Positions 17,290-26,397 are shown, counted from the stretch's first letter. The stretch is DNA of 64,000 nt from Clostridium culturomicium (GCF_000821305.1 NZ_CCXK01000016.1:423033-487032), one strand, 5' to 3'. The notes: generated from the sequence alone by a model not told the origin. Translations and numbers: made by a program.

Positions 17290-18538
17290 TGCTTTTTCCT
17301 CCTTTGATACCAAAGTGAGATGCTTTAGTAATAAATCCTGCTTTTACAGCACAATTCATAAGGAATCTAGTTACAAATAGAGCAGTTACGATACTTACAA
17401 GAATACCTATAAATAAAGTTGTAGCAAAGCCTTTAACTACACCTGTTCCAAGGAAATATAGTACTAATGATGCAATAATTGTTGTTATGTTAGAATCTAG
17501 GATTGAAGATAATGCTCCCTTATATCCTGATTCAACTGCTGTTGAAATTGATTTACCAAGTCTAAGCTCTTCCTTTGTTCTTTCAAAAATTAACACGTTA
17601 GCATCAACAGCCATACCGATTGTTAAAAGAAGTGCTGCTATACCAGCTAAACTTAAAACAACTCCTGTTTCTGCAAATATAGTTAATATAATACAACAAT
17701 ATAATGCAAGTGATATAGAAGCCACAAAACCTGGTCTTCTATAGAATACAGTCATAAATAATACTACTAATGCAACTCCTATAATTGAAGCTTTTTTGCT
17801 TAATTGTAAAGATTCAGCTCCTATAGTAGGTCCTACTGTTTTAGCTGATATTGCCTCAACTTTTACCGGAAGTGCTCCAGAATTTATGATATTTGCAATT
17901 TTATTTGCTTCTTCTAAAGAAGACATTCCTGAAATACTTGCTTTTCCTTCTGTAATTACAGATTGAACTGTTGGATTAGTTAAAGTCTCTTCGTCCATTT
18001 TAATTGCAATCTGCTTTCCTAAAAACTCTTCAGTTGCATTTTTGAAAGCTTCTTTACCTGTTTCATTTAACTCTAAACTCACTAAGAATTTACCGTCTGA
18101 ATCCATATATGCTCCTGCTTCCTTAACATCTTTTCCTGTTAAGATAGTATCTCCATTTGGATCTACAAATGTTAATTCACCAGTTTTAGCTATAGTTTCG
18201 ATAACCCCATCAGTATCAAATTCACCAGGAATTTCGATTTTTATTCTCTTTTCACCCTCTTGGCTTACTTGTACTTCCTTAACTCCTTCTGGATCAATTC
18301 TCATCTTAATTAGTTCCATAGTTCTTGTAACTGCTTCGTCATCAACGTTATCTTCTTTTATTTCCATTAAAAGCGAAGTTCCTCCAACTAAGTCTAATCC
18401 CTTATCGATGTTGCTTCCAAAAGTTTTAATTCTATAATCGCCTAAATTAGCTCCAAAAAGCCCTAAATATGCGAACATAGCAATTAATACTGCACAAATT
18501 ACTAGTATCACTCCACTTTTTACGCTTTTCTTCTTCAT
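17282..18538 (-). CDS. secD: Protein translocase subunit SecD
   Basis: Membrane subunit of the SecDF complex. One N-terminal helix, then GLDLVGGTSLLMEI (residues 47-60), the periplasm-side P1-type domain, and five C-terminal helices with VDANVLIFERTKEEL near residue 312. At 418 residues it is the compact Firmicute form lacking the larger insert of E. coli SecD. The pair secD-secF ends at a terminator. AGGAAAGGGG lies upstream of the ATG. The SCIFF maturase gene lies downstream of the next terminator on the promoter side. Confidence 0.95.
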   Translation of the reverse strand: MKKKSVKSGVILVICAVLIAMFAYLGLFGANLGDYRIKTFGSNIDKGLDLVGGTSLLMEIKEDNVDDEAVTRTMELIKMRIDPEGVKEVQVSQEGEKRIKIEIPGEFDTDGVIETIAKTGELTFVDPNGDTILTGKDVKEAGAYMDSDGKFLVSLELNETGKEAFKNATEEFLGKQIAIKMDEETLTNPTVQSVITEGKASISGMSSLEEANKIANIINSGALPVKVEAISAKTVGPTIGAESLQLSKKASIIGVALVVLFMTVFYRRPGFVASISLALYCCIILTIFAETGVVLSLAGIAALLLTIGMAVDANVLIFERTKEELRLGKSISTAVESGYKGALSSILDSNITTIIASLVLYFLGTGVVKGFATTLFIGILVSIVTALFVTRFLMNCAVKAGFITKASHFGIKGGKSNE

Positions 18539-18714
18539 GGTTATCCCCTTTCCTGTTTTTTATTAAAATATTTTTCTTAATAGTCCTATCAATTATTTAT
18601 TTTACATTTATTTCATGTGTAAAATCAAGTGAATTGATGAGAATTAACGAAGTTTTCTTAATTATAAAGATATTTAAATCCTTTTACTTTACAATTCTAC
18701 ATTTTTATACATAA

Positions 18715-18746
18715 AAGCCCTTGAAACCTCAACAGTCCAAGGGCTT
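18715..18746 (-). terminator. Terminator after the SCIFF maturase gene
   Basis: AAGCCCTTG/CAAGGGCTT arms with a 14-base loop, followed by TTTTATG on the minus strand, 11 bases beyond the stop codon. Confidence 0.75.
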
Positions 18747-18756
18747 CTTTAATTCA

Positions 18757-20118
18757 TTACTTAGACGTTTTTGCTTTTAATGCTATTGCACATTCAATTC
18801 TCTTCTTTTGCATTTTACAGCCTAACTCATATGGTATGTGAACATCTCCATTGAAGTTAAAGTTATTAGCTTGACAGCCTCCACTACAATAGAATCTTGC
18901 CCAACATCCCTTACAAGTTGGTTTATTGTAAATATGAGCGTCCTTAAGTTCTTGAACTATTTTAAAGTTTTTCACACCATTATAGATATCACCCATTAAG
19001 AAATCTGGATTTCCAACAAATTGATGACATGGATAAACCTCTCCATCCGGAGTAACAGCCACATATTCATGCCCTGCTCCGCATCCTGAAATTCTCTTAT
19101 AAATACATGGTCCACCTTGAAGGTCAATGTTAAAGTGATAGAACTTAAATTCCTTACCTTCTTCATGCTTTTGTATCATGTATTCACAAAGCTTATCATA
19201 CTGATCAAATATTGTTTCTAAATCACTTTCTCTTAAAGATAGTTCATGCTCATCTGGAAGCACAACTGGTTCTATAGATATTTCATCAAAACCTTCATTT
19301 ACAAAGTGCTTAACATCTTCAAAGAAGTCTGTGTTTTCTCTTGTAAATGTACCTCTAACATAGTAAGTCTTTGATTTATCTCTTACATCTACCATATTTT
19401 TTATTTTTGGAAGAATAGTATCGTATGATCCTGTTCCATCATATCTGATTCTAACCTTATCATTAACTTCTTTTCTTCCATCTATGCTTAAGATAATATT
19501 TCCCATATTTTTATCTAGGTAATCCATCTTCTCTGCATCTAAAAGTGTTGCATTAGTTGTCATTGTAAATCTTATATTTTTGTTATATATTTTCTCTTGC
19601 TCTCTAGCATAATCAACGATTTCCTTTATTGTATCAAAAGCCATTAATGGCTCACCACCAAATAAATCGACCTCTATGTTTCTTCTTTTCCCTGAATTCT
19701 TTATAACAAAATCTATAGCATCTTTACCAACTTGTGTACTCATGGATTTTCTGCATCCCTTATACTCACCTTCATCAGCAAAGCAGTATTTACACTTTAA
19801 ATTACAATCATGGATTATATTTAAGCACAATGCCTTTATTGCAACTTCAGCCTTTTCACTTAACATTGCAATTCCTTCATACAAATCCTTAGAGTATAGT
19901 AGTTCATCGTCTACCAGCTCTTTTAATTCACTATATACTTCTTCAATCTCTTCAACTGAATACTTATTTTTATAAATTTCTTTTAATTCATCTACGCTCT
20001 TTAATTTATCTGCATCAAGCATATCATACACAAGCTCGTCCACTTCATGTACTGCACCTGAATTAACATCGATTACGTAAAAATCATTACCTTGTCTAAA
20101 TTTATGTATTAGTTCCAT
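18757..20118 (-). CDS. scfB: SCIFF peptide maturase, radical SAM/SPASM
   Basis: Radical SAM enzyme that forms thioether cross-links in the SCIFF precursor. An N-terminal peptide-recognition domain (about residues 1-85) is followed by the cluster motif CNLKCKYC near residue 107, then LFGGEPL, the usual SAM-binding glycine-rich motif. The C-terminal SPASM domain carries further cysteines for two auxiliary clusters (GPCIYKRISGCGAGH, YPCHQF, CKGCWARFYCSGGC). The length of 453 fits. It directly follows the precursor gene scfA. AGGAGG lies 9 bases before the ATG. The call is strong because the substrate gene is present. Confidence 0.93.
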   Translation of the reverse strand: MELIHKFRQGNDFYVIDVNSGAVHEVDELVYDMLDADKLKSVDELKEIYKNKYSVEEIEEVYSELKELVDDELLYSKDLYEGIAMLSEKAEVAIKALCLNIIHDCNLKCKYCFADEGEYKGCRKSMSTQVGKDAIDFVIKNSGKRRNIEVDLFGGEPLMAFDTIKEIVDYAREQEKIYNKNIRFTMTTNATLLDAEKMDYLDKNMGNIILSIDGRKEVNDKVRIRYDGTGSYDTILPKIKNMVDVRDKSKTYYVRGTFTRENTDFFEDVKHFVNEGFDEISIEPVVLPDEHELSLRESDLETIFDQYDKLCEYMIQKHEEGKEFKFYHFNIDLQGGPCIYKRISGCGAGHEYVAVTPDGEVYPCHQFVGNPDFLMGDIYNGVKNFKIVQELKDAHIYNKPTCKGCWARFYCSGGCQANNFNFNGDVHIPYELGCKMQKKRIECAIALKAKTSK

Positions 20119-20148
20119 TTTTTATTTTCCTCCTAAACTAAACATAAA

Positions 20149-20168
20149 GCAGTAACCTTAGTTACTGC
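20149..20168 (-). terminator. Hairpin between scfA and scfB, possible attenuator
   Basis: Eight-bp GCAGTAAC/GTTACTGC arms with a 4-base loop, followed on the minus strand by TTTATGTTTAG. It could let more precursor mRNA than maturase mRNA accumulate. Confidence 0.55.
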
Positions 20169-20180
20169 CTTAAAAAATGA

Positions 20181-20318
20181 TTAGTTCTCACACTCTAAGT
20201 TAGCTACTGTACAAGAAGTTTTACATGCTGATTGGCAAGAGTTAGCGCACTCTTTGCAGCCTGGCTTCTTTAAGCTTTCTTTGATGTTAGACTTATTGAT
20301 TGTCTTTATGTGTTTCAT
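20181..20318 (-). CDS. scfA: SCIFF ribosomally made peptide precursor (six Cys in 45 residues)
   Basis: A 45-codon gene, starting MKHIKTINKS and ending LECEN. It holds exactly six cysteines, all in the C-terminal half (GCKECANSC, SACKTSC and LEC), which is the definition of the SCIFF family (six cysteines in forty-five). The lysine-rich N-terminal half is the leader recognised by the maturase. A GGAGGGATAGGG site lies upstream. It lies directly before scfB and behind the yajC-side membrane gene, the order found across Clostridia. The biological role of mature SCIFF is not known to me. Confidence 0.95.
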   Translation of the reverse strand: MKHIKTINKSNIKESLKKPGCKECANSCQSACKTSCTVANLECEN

Positions 20319-20345
20319 TCCCTATCCCTCCAAGTGTTAATAAAT

Positions 20346-20714
20346 CTATAAATTAACTCCTAACATTCCTGACAATGAACCTGCCACTAATGCAAGGATT
20401 AATCTAACTATGTCTCTTGTTTGAAATGATAATTCCCTGCCAAAAGCTAAAGATACAGCAAAAATTATTAACATATAAAAGAATGCCACCAATAATCCAA
20501 CTAACCATCCCTTACTTCCAATTTTTAATGCTGCAAATACTGATCCATATGCAACACTAAGAAGCGTTGCAATTACTAAAACTACAGAAGTAACTGTATC
20601 GCTTGGTGTTAAAAATGATGTAATTAGTGAATATATTAGGACAAATAAAATTGTTAATACTGATGCTCTAAGCACCCCAAAACCAATGGCTGAATAATTG
20701 AATTTCTTATACAT
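20346..20714 (-). CDS. TIGR04086/YrzE-type membrane protein
   Basis: A four-helix membrane protein of 122 residues. It matches the TIGR04086 family by its position between yajC and scfA and by its hydrophobic pattern (start MYKKFNYSAIGFGVLRAS, end LVAGSLSGMLGVNL). B. subtilis has a comparable gene, yrzE, in the same block as I recall. The GGGGGG site lies 7 bases before the ATG. Its function is unknown; co-conservation with yajC and the SCIFF genes is the only clue. Confidence 0.75.
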   Translation of the reverse strand: MYKKFNYSAIGFGVLRASVLTILFVLIYSLITSFLTPSDTVTSVVLVIATLLSVAYGSVFAALKIGSKGWLVGLLVAFFYMLIIFAVSLAFGRELSFQTRDIVRLILALVAGSLSGMLGVNL

Positions 20715-20772
20715 ACTTAAACCCCCCTATACCTAATAAATATTCATATATAAGGGGATTTATGCTGATTTC

Positions 20773-21060
20773 CTACTGAACTTCAGTAGGCTCGTTAGCC
20801 TTTTTTGAAATTGAAGCAATTGCAAGTTTGCTCATTTTTATTCTTGCTCTGTCTGGGCCGCTCTCAAGAATGAAGAACTCATCTTGAAGGTTAATGATTC
20901 TACCCATAATTCCGCCTTTAGTCATGATTTCGTCATTAACTGCTAATGAGCTTATCATATCATTGTATTGTTTCTTTCTTTTCTTCTCTGGTACGAAGAT
21001 CATAAAGTAAAATAATACAAATACAAGTATCATTGGAATAAATGCTGCTAATTGTTGCAT
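20773..21060 (-). CDS. yajC: Preprotein translocase subunit YajC
   Basis: Small SecDF-associated membrane protein: one N-terminal helix (about residues 5-22), then the signature FVPEKKRKKQYNDMISSL and the VNDEIMTKGGIMGRI turn typical of the family. 95 residues, usual length. It follows tgt after 57 bases, the conserved tgt-yajC order. The site AGGAG precedes the ATG. It probably belongs to the same transcript as tgt and queA. Confidence 0.95.
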   Translation of the reverse strand: MQQLAAFIPMILVFVLFYFMIFVPEKKRKKQYNDMISSLAVNDEIMTKGGIMGRIINLQDEFFILESGPDRARIKMSKLAIASISKKANEPTEVQ

Positions 21061-21117
21061 TTAAAACCACTCCTTTCAAATCTTATATGTATATATTAAT
21101 TTTTAATAGATACCTAA

Positions 21118-22251
21118 CTATTTATCTCCAATTTTCCATTCTGCTAGTTTCTGAGCCTTAAACTCTTCGAAATAATCACCATCAATAGCAGTTCTTATAT
21201 CTTCCATAAGCTTATTATAGAAGTACAGATTGTGAAGTACACATAATCTCATAGCTAACATCTCTTTAGCCTTGAATAAATGTCTTATGTATGCTCTTGT
21301 ATAATGCTTACATGCAGGACATTGACATCCTTCGTCTATAGGCCTTTTATCAAGTTCAAATCTAGCGTTCATGATATTTATTTTACCATACTTAGTAAAT
21401 ACATGTCCATGCCTTCCGTTTCTAGCTGGAAGTACACAATCGAAGAAATCTACGCCTCTTGCTACTGCCTCTAATATATTTTCTGGAGTTCCAACTCCCA
21501 TTAGATATATTGGTTTATCTTCAGGTAAGTGTGGCACAACAGCATCAATTGTTCTATACATTTCTTCATGAGTTTCACCAACGGCTAATCCTCCAATAGC
21601 ATATCCATCTAAATCCATTTTAGCAATAGTTTTTGCATGCTCTATTCTTATATCTTCATAAACTCCACCTTGATTTATACCAAACAGCATCTGTTTTTTA
21701 TTTATTGTATCAGGTAAAGAGTTTAATCTGTCCATCTCAATTTTACATCTCTCAAGCCATCTTGTTGTTCTTGCAACTGACTTCTCAACATATTCTCTAG
21801 TTGATGGATTTGGTATACATTCATCGAAAGCCATTGCAATTGTTGATGCAAGATTGCTTTGGATCTGCATGCTTTCTTCTGGCCCCATAAATATCTTCTT
21901 ACCATCTATATGTGAACTGAAGTAAACCCCTTCTTCTTTTATCTTTCTAAGTCCTGCTAAAGAGAATACCTGGAATCCGCCTGAGTCTGTTAAAATTGGT
22001 CTATCCCAATTCATAAACTCATGTAATCCACCGTTAGCAGCAACAACCTTATCTCCTGGTCTTAAATGTAAGTGATAAGTATTTGATAGCTCTACTTGGC
22101 AGCCAATTTCTTTTAAATCCATAGATGATACAGCACCCTTTATTGCTGCAAGAGTTCCAACATTCATAAATACTGGAGTCTGTATTTTCCCATGAGGAGT
22201 AGTAAACTCTCCACGTCTAACTTTTCCACTTTTCTTTAATAATTTATACAC
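21118..22251 (-). CDS. tgt: Queuine tRNA-ribosyltransferase
   Basis: Exchanges guanine 34 of GUN anticodons for preQ1 in queuosine synthesis. The nucleophile region LTDSGGFQVFSL is near residue 90 and the second aspartate lies in GVDFFDCVLPAR. The zinc site CxCxxC...H is CQCPACKHY...LFKAKEMLAMRLCVLHN. The start is placed at the GTG at 22251, which gives MYKLLKKSGKVRRGEF as in homologues and has GGAAGGA about 9 bases upstream. A TTG ten codons earlier opens a longer frame without a site. It follows queA by about 150 bases. Confidence 0.95.
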   Translation of the reverse strand: MYKLLKKSGKVRRGEFTTPHGKIQTPVFMNVGTLAAIKGAVSSMDLKEIGCQVELSNTYHLHLRPGDKVVAANGGLHEFMNWDRPILTDSGGFQVFSLAGLRKIKEEGVYFSSHIDGKKIFMGPEESMQIQSNLASTIAMAFDECIPNPSTREYVEKSVARTTRWLERCKIEMDRLNSLPDTINKKQMLFGINQGGVYEDIRIEHAKTIAKMDLDGYAIGGLAVGETHEEMYRTIDAVVPHLPEDKPIYLMGVGTPENILEAVARGVDFFDCVLPARNGRHGHVFTKYGKINIMNARFELDKRPIDEGCQCPACKHYTRAYIRHLFKAKEMLAMRLCVLHNLYFYNKLMEDIRTAIDGDYFEEFKAQKLAEWKIGDK

Positions 22252-22405
22252 CTGTACATCGTCCTTCCCTGTTCTGAACAAAGTTAATCTTAAGTGAGAA
22301 CCTAAATTTTCAATTTAATTCTTAAAATATATTCATATCCTTCATTTAAAGTATACGCTCATTTTTTCACTTTGAATCTCCAATTTAGTTTATATGATAT
22401 ACACA

Positions 22406-23431
22406 CTAATTTATAAACATAGCATCTCCAAAGCTGAAGAATCTATATTTGTTTTCTACTGCAGTCTTGTAAGCATTCATTACGATTTCTCTAGTTGAGA
22501 AAGCACTGATAAGCATAATTAAAGTTGATTCTGGCAAATGGAAATTAGTAATAATAGCATCAACGATCTTAAACTTATAACCTGGGTAAATAAATATACT
22601 AGTATATCCACTTAAAGGCTTAACAACCCCATCTTCAGATGCAATACTCTCTAAAGTCCTGTTTGATGTAGTACCAACTGCTATAACCCTACCACCACTC
22701 TGTTTTGCACTATTAATTATTGCTGCATTCTCTTCATCTAAAATATAAAATTCTGAATGCATTTCATGCTCTTCAATATTTTCTGCTTTAACTGGTCTGA
22801 AGGTTCCAAGACCAACGTGAAGAGTTACAAAGGCAACCTTAACACCTTTTTCTTTTATGTCTTCTAAAAGTTCTTTTGTGAAGTGAAGCCCTGCTGTTGG
22901 TGCAGCTGCTGATCCAACTTCTTTAGAATAAACCGTCTGATAGCGCTCTCTATCTTCAAGCTTTTCTTCTATGTATGGTGGTAGTGGCATTTCTCCAAGT
23001 CTATCAAGAACTTCTTCAAAAATCCCATCATAGAAAAACTTAATTTTTCTATTTCCATTTTCTAAAACTTCAACAATCTCTCCTGTAAGCTCACCGTTTC
23101 CAAAAACAAAACGTGCACCTACTTTACCTCTTTTACCTGGTTTAACAAGAGTTTCCCAAACATCATCGGGATATCTTCTTAAAAGAAGAAACTCCATTTT
23201 ACCTCCAGAGCCTTCCTTCGCTCCGTATAATCTTGCAGGCATAACCCTGGTATCATTTAAAACTAAACAATCTCCTGGGTTTAAATAATTAATTATATCT
23301 TTAAACACTTTATGTTCTAATTCGCCTGTCTTTTTATTAAGAACCATTAATCTTGACTCATCTCTTTTTGCCAAAGGATGCTGAGCGATTAATTCATGTG
23401 GTAAATCAAAATAAAAATCTTTTACCTTCAA
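22406..23431 (-). CDS. queA: tRNA preQ1(34) S-adenosylmethionine ribosyltransferase-isomerase
   Basis: Adds the epoxycyclopentane unit from SAM to preQ1-modified tRNA, the step after Tgt. The start region KVKDFYFDLPHELIAQHP and the motifs LGLGTFRPVKAE-like (VGLGTFRPVKAENIEEHEMHSE) and AVGTTSNRTLE are diagnostic. The TTG at 23431 is chosen: it gives MKVKDFYFDLP, and AAAGGAG lies 9 bases upstream, while a GTG three codons earlier touches that site. 341 residues, normal. Located between ruvB and tgt as in other Firmicutes. Confidence 0.95.
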   Translation of the reverse strand: MKVKDFYFDLPHELIAQHPLAKRDESRLMVLNKKTGELEHKVFKDIINYLNPGDCLVLNDTRVMPARLYGAKEGSGGKMEFLLLRRYPDDVWETLVKPGKRGKVGARFVFGNGELTGEIVEVLENGNRKIKFFYDGIFEEVLDRLGEMPLPPYIEEKLEDRERYQTVYSKEVGSAAAPTAGLHFTKELLEDIKEKGVKVAFVTLHVGLGTFRPVKAENIEEHEMHSEFYILDEENAAIINSAKQSGGRVIAVGTTSNRTLESIASEDGVVKPLSGYTSIFIYPGYKFKIVDAIITNFHLPESTLIMLISAFSTREIVMNAYKTAVENKYRFFSFGDAMFIN

Positions 23432-23476
23432 AACTGACACTCCTTTACTTTCTTTTGTTTCCCTAAAACCTCATAT

Positions 23477-24496
23477 TTAAAATCTTAATTGACCCATATG
23501 ATCTGGTATAAGTCTTCCTAAATGGTCATAAGCTTTGTGTCCAGCTACTCTGCCTCTTGGCGTTCTAATTATAAAGCCCTTTTGAATTAAATAAGGCTCA
23601 TATACATCCTCTATAGTATTGACCTCTTCTCCAATAAAATAAGCAAGAGTTTCAATACCAACAGGACCACCACCAAAATTATCAATAATAGCTTCCAATA
23701 TTTTATTATCTAAACGATCAAATCCCTCACAATCAATCTCTAATAATTTCGTCGCTTGTTCAACAATTTCCTTATCGACATTGTTAACACCCTTAACCAT
23801 AGAATAATCTCTCACCCTTTTTAACAATCGGTTAGCAATTCTTGGTGTTCCCCTTGACCTTTTTCCCAGACATAGTGCCCCTTCTTCATCCATTTTAATT
23901 CCAAAAATATCTGAGGATCTTATTATTATTTCTTTAAGCTCTTCATCCGTGTAATATTCCATAGAACACAGCACTCCAAACCTATCTCTTAAAGGAGCTG
24001 TTAATAATCCAACCCTTGTAGTTGCCCCTATCAATGTAAACCTAGGCAGATCTAACCTTATAGATTTTGCTGCGGCTCCCTTACCAATAACAATATCAAG
24101 TGCATAATCCTCCATGGCAGGATAAAGAATTTCTTCAACAGACCTGTTCAATCTATGAATCTCATCTATGAACAAAACATCATTCGTATTAAGGTTAGTT
24201 AATAATGCCGCTAAATCACCCGCTCTCTCAATTGCAGGTCCTGAAGTAACCTTAAGGTTCCCCCCCATCTCCTTTGCCACAATATTTGCAAGGGTCGTTT
24301 TCCCAAGTCCTGGGGGCCCATATAGAAGAACATGGTCTAAAGCCTCATTTCTCATTTTAGCGGCCTGTAAAAAGATATCCAACTTCCCCTTAACCTTTTC
24401 CTGACCTATATATTCCTTAAGACGTTGGGGCCTTAGGGAATATTCAACTTCTGTATCTTCCTCTACACTACTAGAGGTGATAAATCTATCGTCCAT
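23477..24496 (-). CDS. ruvB: Holliday junction branch migration ATPase RuvB
   Basis: AAA+ motor of branch migration. Walker A is GPPGLGKTT near residue 62, Walker B is LFIDEIHRL near 109, and the sensor region GATTRVGLLTAPLRDRFG near 155 is complete. The C-terminal winged-helix DNA-binding domain ends in TPRGRVAGHKAYDHLGR. 339 residues, normal. It follows ruvA after 19 bases, so the two are coupled in one operon with queA and tgt after it. Confidence 0.97.
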   Translation of the reverse strand: MDDRFITSSSVEEDTEVEYSLRPQRLKEYIGQEKVKGKLDIFLQAAKMRNEALDHVLLYGPPGLGKTTLANIVAKEMGGNLKVTSGPAIERAGDLAALLTNLNTNDVLFIDEIHRLNRSVEEILYPAMEDYALDIVIGKGAAAKSIRLDLPRFTLIGATTRVGLLTAPLRDRFGVLCSMEYYTDEELKEIIIRSSDIFGIKMDEEGALCLGKRSRGTPRIANRLLKRVRDYSMVKGVNNVDKEIVEQATKLLEIDCEGFDRLDNKILEAIIDNFGGGPVGIETLAYFIGEEVNTIEDVYEPYLIQKGFIIRTPRGRVAGHKAYDHLGRLIPDHMGQLRF

Positions 24497-24515
24497 AATA
24501 CCCCTCCGTTCTATT

Positions 24516-25109
24516 TTATCCCATTAATATTCTTAAACATTCCTTAATAATCTCTTCAACACTCTTAGTTTTGTCAGCTTTTTCAACTGCCTTTTCTGCT
24601 TCCTTATCAGAATACCCTAACGCCATAAGTGCTCCTACAGCTTCTGCAAGCTTTTCACTATGACCATCCACAAGTTCTTCTAAAGATGTCACATGAACAG
24701 CCTCACCTTTTCCAACCTTATCTTTAAGCTCAAGAATTATTCTTTGAGCAGTTTTCTTTCCTATTCCAGGTGCTTTTACAATTAATTTCTCATCTTCTGT
24801 GATTATGGCATATTTAAGATTTGAAACACTAGCAATGGACATTAAAGACAACGCAGCCTTAGGTCCTACTCCATTAATCGCTATAAGAAGATTAAACATT
24901 TCTATTTCTTCTTTAGTTAAAAAACCATACAATCCAATAAAATCCTCTCTAACGATTTGATGTGTAAAGATTTTAACTTCATTCTCCGTAGAAGGCATAT
25001 TAGAAATCGTACTTCCTGATGTGAAAATCTTATATCCAATATTTCCACATTCTATAACAATATATTCTTTTTCTATAGACTTAAAAATCCCTTTTATGTA
25101 TTCGTACAT
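24516..25109 (-). CDS. ruvA: Holliday junction branch migration protein RuvA
   Basis: Junction-binding partner of RuvB. The OB fold is at the start (MYEYIKGIFKSIEKEYIVI), two helix-hairpin-helix motifs lie near residues 75-125 (LLIAINGVGPKAAL and IVKAPGIGKKTAQRIILELKDK), and the C-terminal RuvB-contact domain ends the protein. The start at 25109 matches homologues; a frame four codons longer lacks a site at the right distance. A dispersed repeat lies immediately upstream and its edge forms the AAGGA-like site region. Confidence 0.96.
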   Translation of the reverse strand: MYEYIKGIFKSIEKEYIVIECGNIGYKIFTSGSTISNMPSTENEVKIFTHQIVREDFIGLYGFLTKEEIEMFNLLIAINGVGPKAALSLMSIASVSNLKYAIITEDEKLIVKAPGIGKKTAQRIILELKDKVGKGEAVHVTSLEELVDGHSEKLAEAVGALMALGYSDKEAEKAVEKADKTKSVEEIIKECLRILMG

Positions 25110-25124
25110 TAAACCACCCATTTC

Positions 25125-25304
25125 CTTAAGTGAACCTCCAAATTTTACATTTGGCTAAGGCGAAGTTAAGTAAGAGTCTAAAAGTGATGCTCCAAATCTA
25201 TGATTTGGTCAGCAGAACTTTCACTACGTGCATCTTTGATTTAGTTCCTCAAACTTACTCAGTAGAGCACTCATTCGACTATTTTTGAGAATGAGTTTCC
25301 TTTA
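25125..25304 (+). repeat. Dispersed intergenic repeat A, copy 1 (long form)
   Basis: Starts with an AAGTGAACCTCCAAAT-like end and finishes with GAGTTTCCTTTA. The middle holds a second CCAAATCTATGATTTGG hairpin word and a long-form segment (GTTAAGTAAGAGTCTAAAA) shared in reverse with copy 7. It lies between the BofC-like gene and ruvA. Similarity judged by eye. Confidence 0.7.
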
Positions 25305-25364
25305 TATACTTTATCATCTATACCCTCACAATTCAACATAAACTATATTAAAGTTTAGCAAACA

Positions 25365-25397
25365 AAAACCTAAGAACAATTTACGTTCTTAGGTTTT
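25365..25397 (-). terminator. Terminator after the BofC-like gene
   Basis: AAAACCTAAGAAC/GTTCTTAGGTTTT arms around a 7-base loop, 9 bases beyond the stop codon on the minus strand. Confidence 0.85.
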
Positions 25398-25405
25398 GTT
25401 TAAAA

Positions 25406-26059
25406 CTATGTGCTACAAAGAGCTTGAGCATACTCTATAGCTTCTTGTATATCTGAAAACTGGTAATCAGCCTTTCCTTCATAAAAAGTCTTTAGTAAAT
25501 TACCTCTGTTTTCTATGTCTTTTATTTGTAAGTAAGAAGTTCCATCCCCTTTAGGATTTATAATCTGATCTTGAGCAATCTCAATAGTCTCATTACTATT
25601 CTTCTTATAGATAACAACATTATCTTCTGCTACACCAATAAAGTAACATTCATCGTCATACTTGAATCCTGGGATATTTTTTTCAAATACAACTTCATCG
25701 CTTGAAAACTTATCAACTGTATATCCAAAATTTGAAAAAATCTTATCTGCTTCTTTTTCTGTTAATCCTAAAAGTTTATCTTGTTCAACATTAATTGGTT
25801 GTTCTAAGTTTTCACTTGCTTTAACCTTATTTATACAATTTCCATAATTAAGAACAAACTTTATCTCTGTATCCTTATTAATTATAGTATTATCTTCTCC
25901 AAAGGCATTTGTTTCCTTTGCATCACCAAGAAAACCTAAAATACCGTCATTTCCTCTTAAAATACCTATACTAACAGTATAACTAAGTAAAAAGACAATT
26001 ATACCTATGCACACAAAAATTATATATGATTTCGCATTTTTTTTAATCCTATCAAACAT
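25406..26059 (-). CDS. BofC-like membrane-anchored protein
   Basis: One N-terminal transmembrane helix (about residues 12-32), then an extracytoplasmic domain. The C-terminal half has the pattern GYTVDKFSSDEVVFEK followed by CYFIGVAEDNVVIYKKN, which resembles the Bypass-of-forespore C domain (VVF.K then YFGI.ED..L.I..). In B. subtilis bofC lies next to ruvA and acts in forespore-to-mother-cell signalling through SpoIVB. The gene lies upstream of ruvA here too. The family call rests on weak motif similarity plus synteny, so it is provisional. An AGAGGAGGG site supports the start. Confidence 0.55.
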   Translation of the reverse strand: MFDRIKKNAKSYIIFVCIGIIVFLLSYTVSIGILRGNDGILGFLGDAKETNAFGEDNTIINKDTEIKFVLNYGNCINKVKASENLEQPINVEQDKLLGLTEKEADKIFSNFGYTVDKFSSDEVVFEKNIPGFKYDDECYFIGVAEDNVVIYKKNSNETIEIAQDQIINPKGDGTSYLQIKDIENRGNLLKTFYEGKADYQFSDIQEAIEYAQALCST

Positions 26060-26178
26060 ACAATCCCTCCTCTATTAGGGATTGTTGACAAGTCTGATTT
26101 TTTTATACATCAGTTAAGAAGATTTTGTAAATAAATTGTAAAATCAAACTTCTTCTAGTTTTAAAACTTTAATATAAT

Positions 26179-26397
26179 ATAGAATTTAAAATTAAGAATG
26201 TAGAATGATAGGTGAAATTTAGCTAACGCTGAATTTCTTTATTGCTAAGTAAAATAAATTTTGTTCTTTATAAAACTATTTTTTTCAATTTAATAATAAA
26301 ATTGAAATCATTTCTAACTTTAAATTATTCACAAGAAATTCTATAAGAATATCCTCCACCATTCTAAATTCTACATTCGGACATTCTAAATTAAAAT
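26179..26397. repeat. MITE-like repeat B, copy 1
   Basis: About 220 bases bounded by near-mirror ends: ATAGAATTTAAAATTAAGAA with TGTAGAATG on the left and CATTCTAAATTCTACATTC, then GGACATTCTAAATTAAAAT, on the right. It carries no open frame of note. It abuts the stop codon of the DUF3785-like gene. A related element is at 46476-46670. Apart from this element the 26060-26396 gap holds nothing recognisable. Confidence 0.6.
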
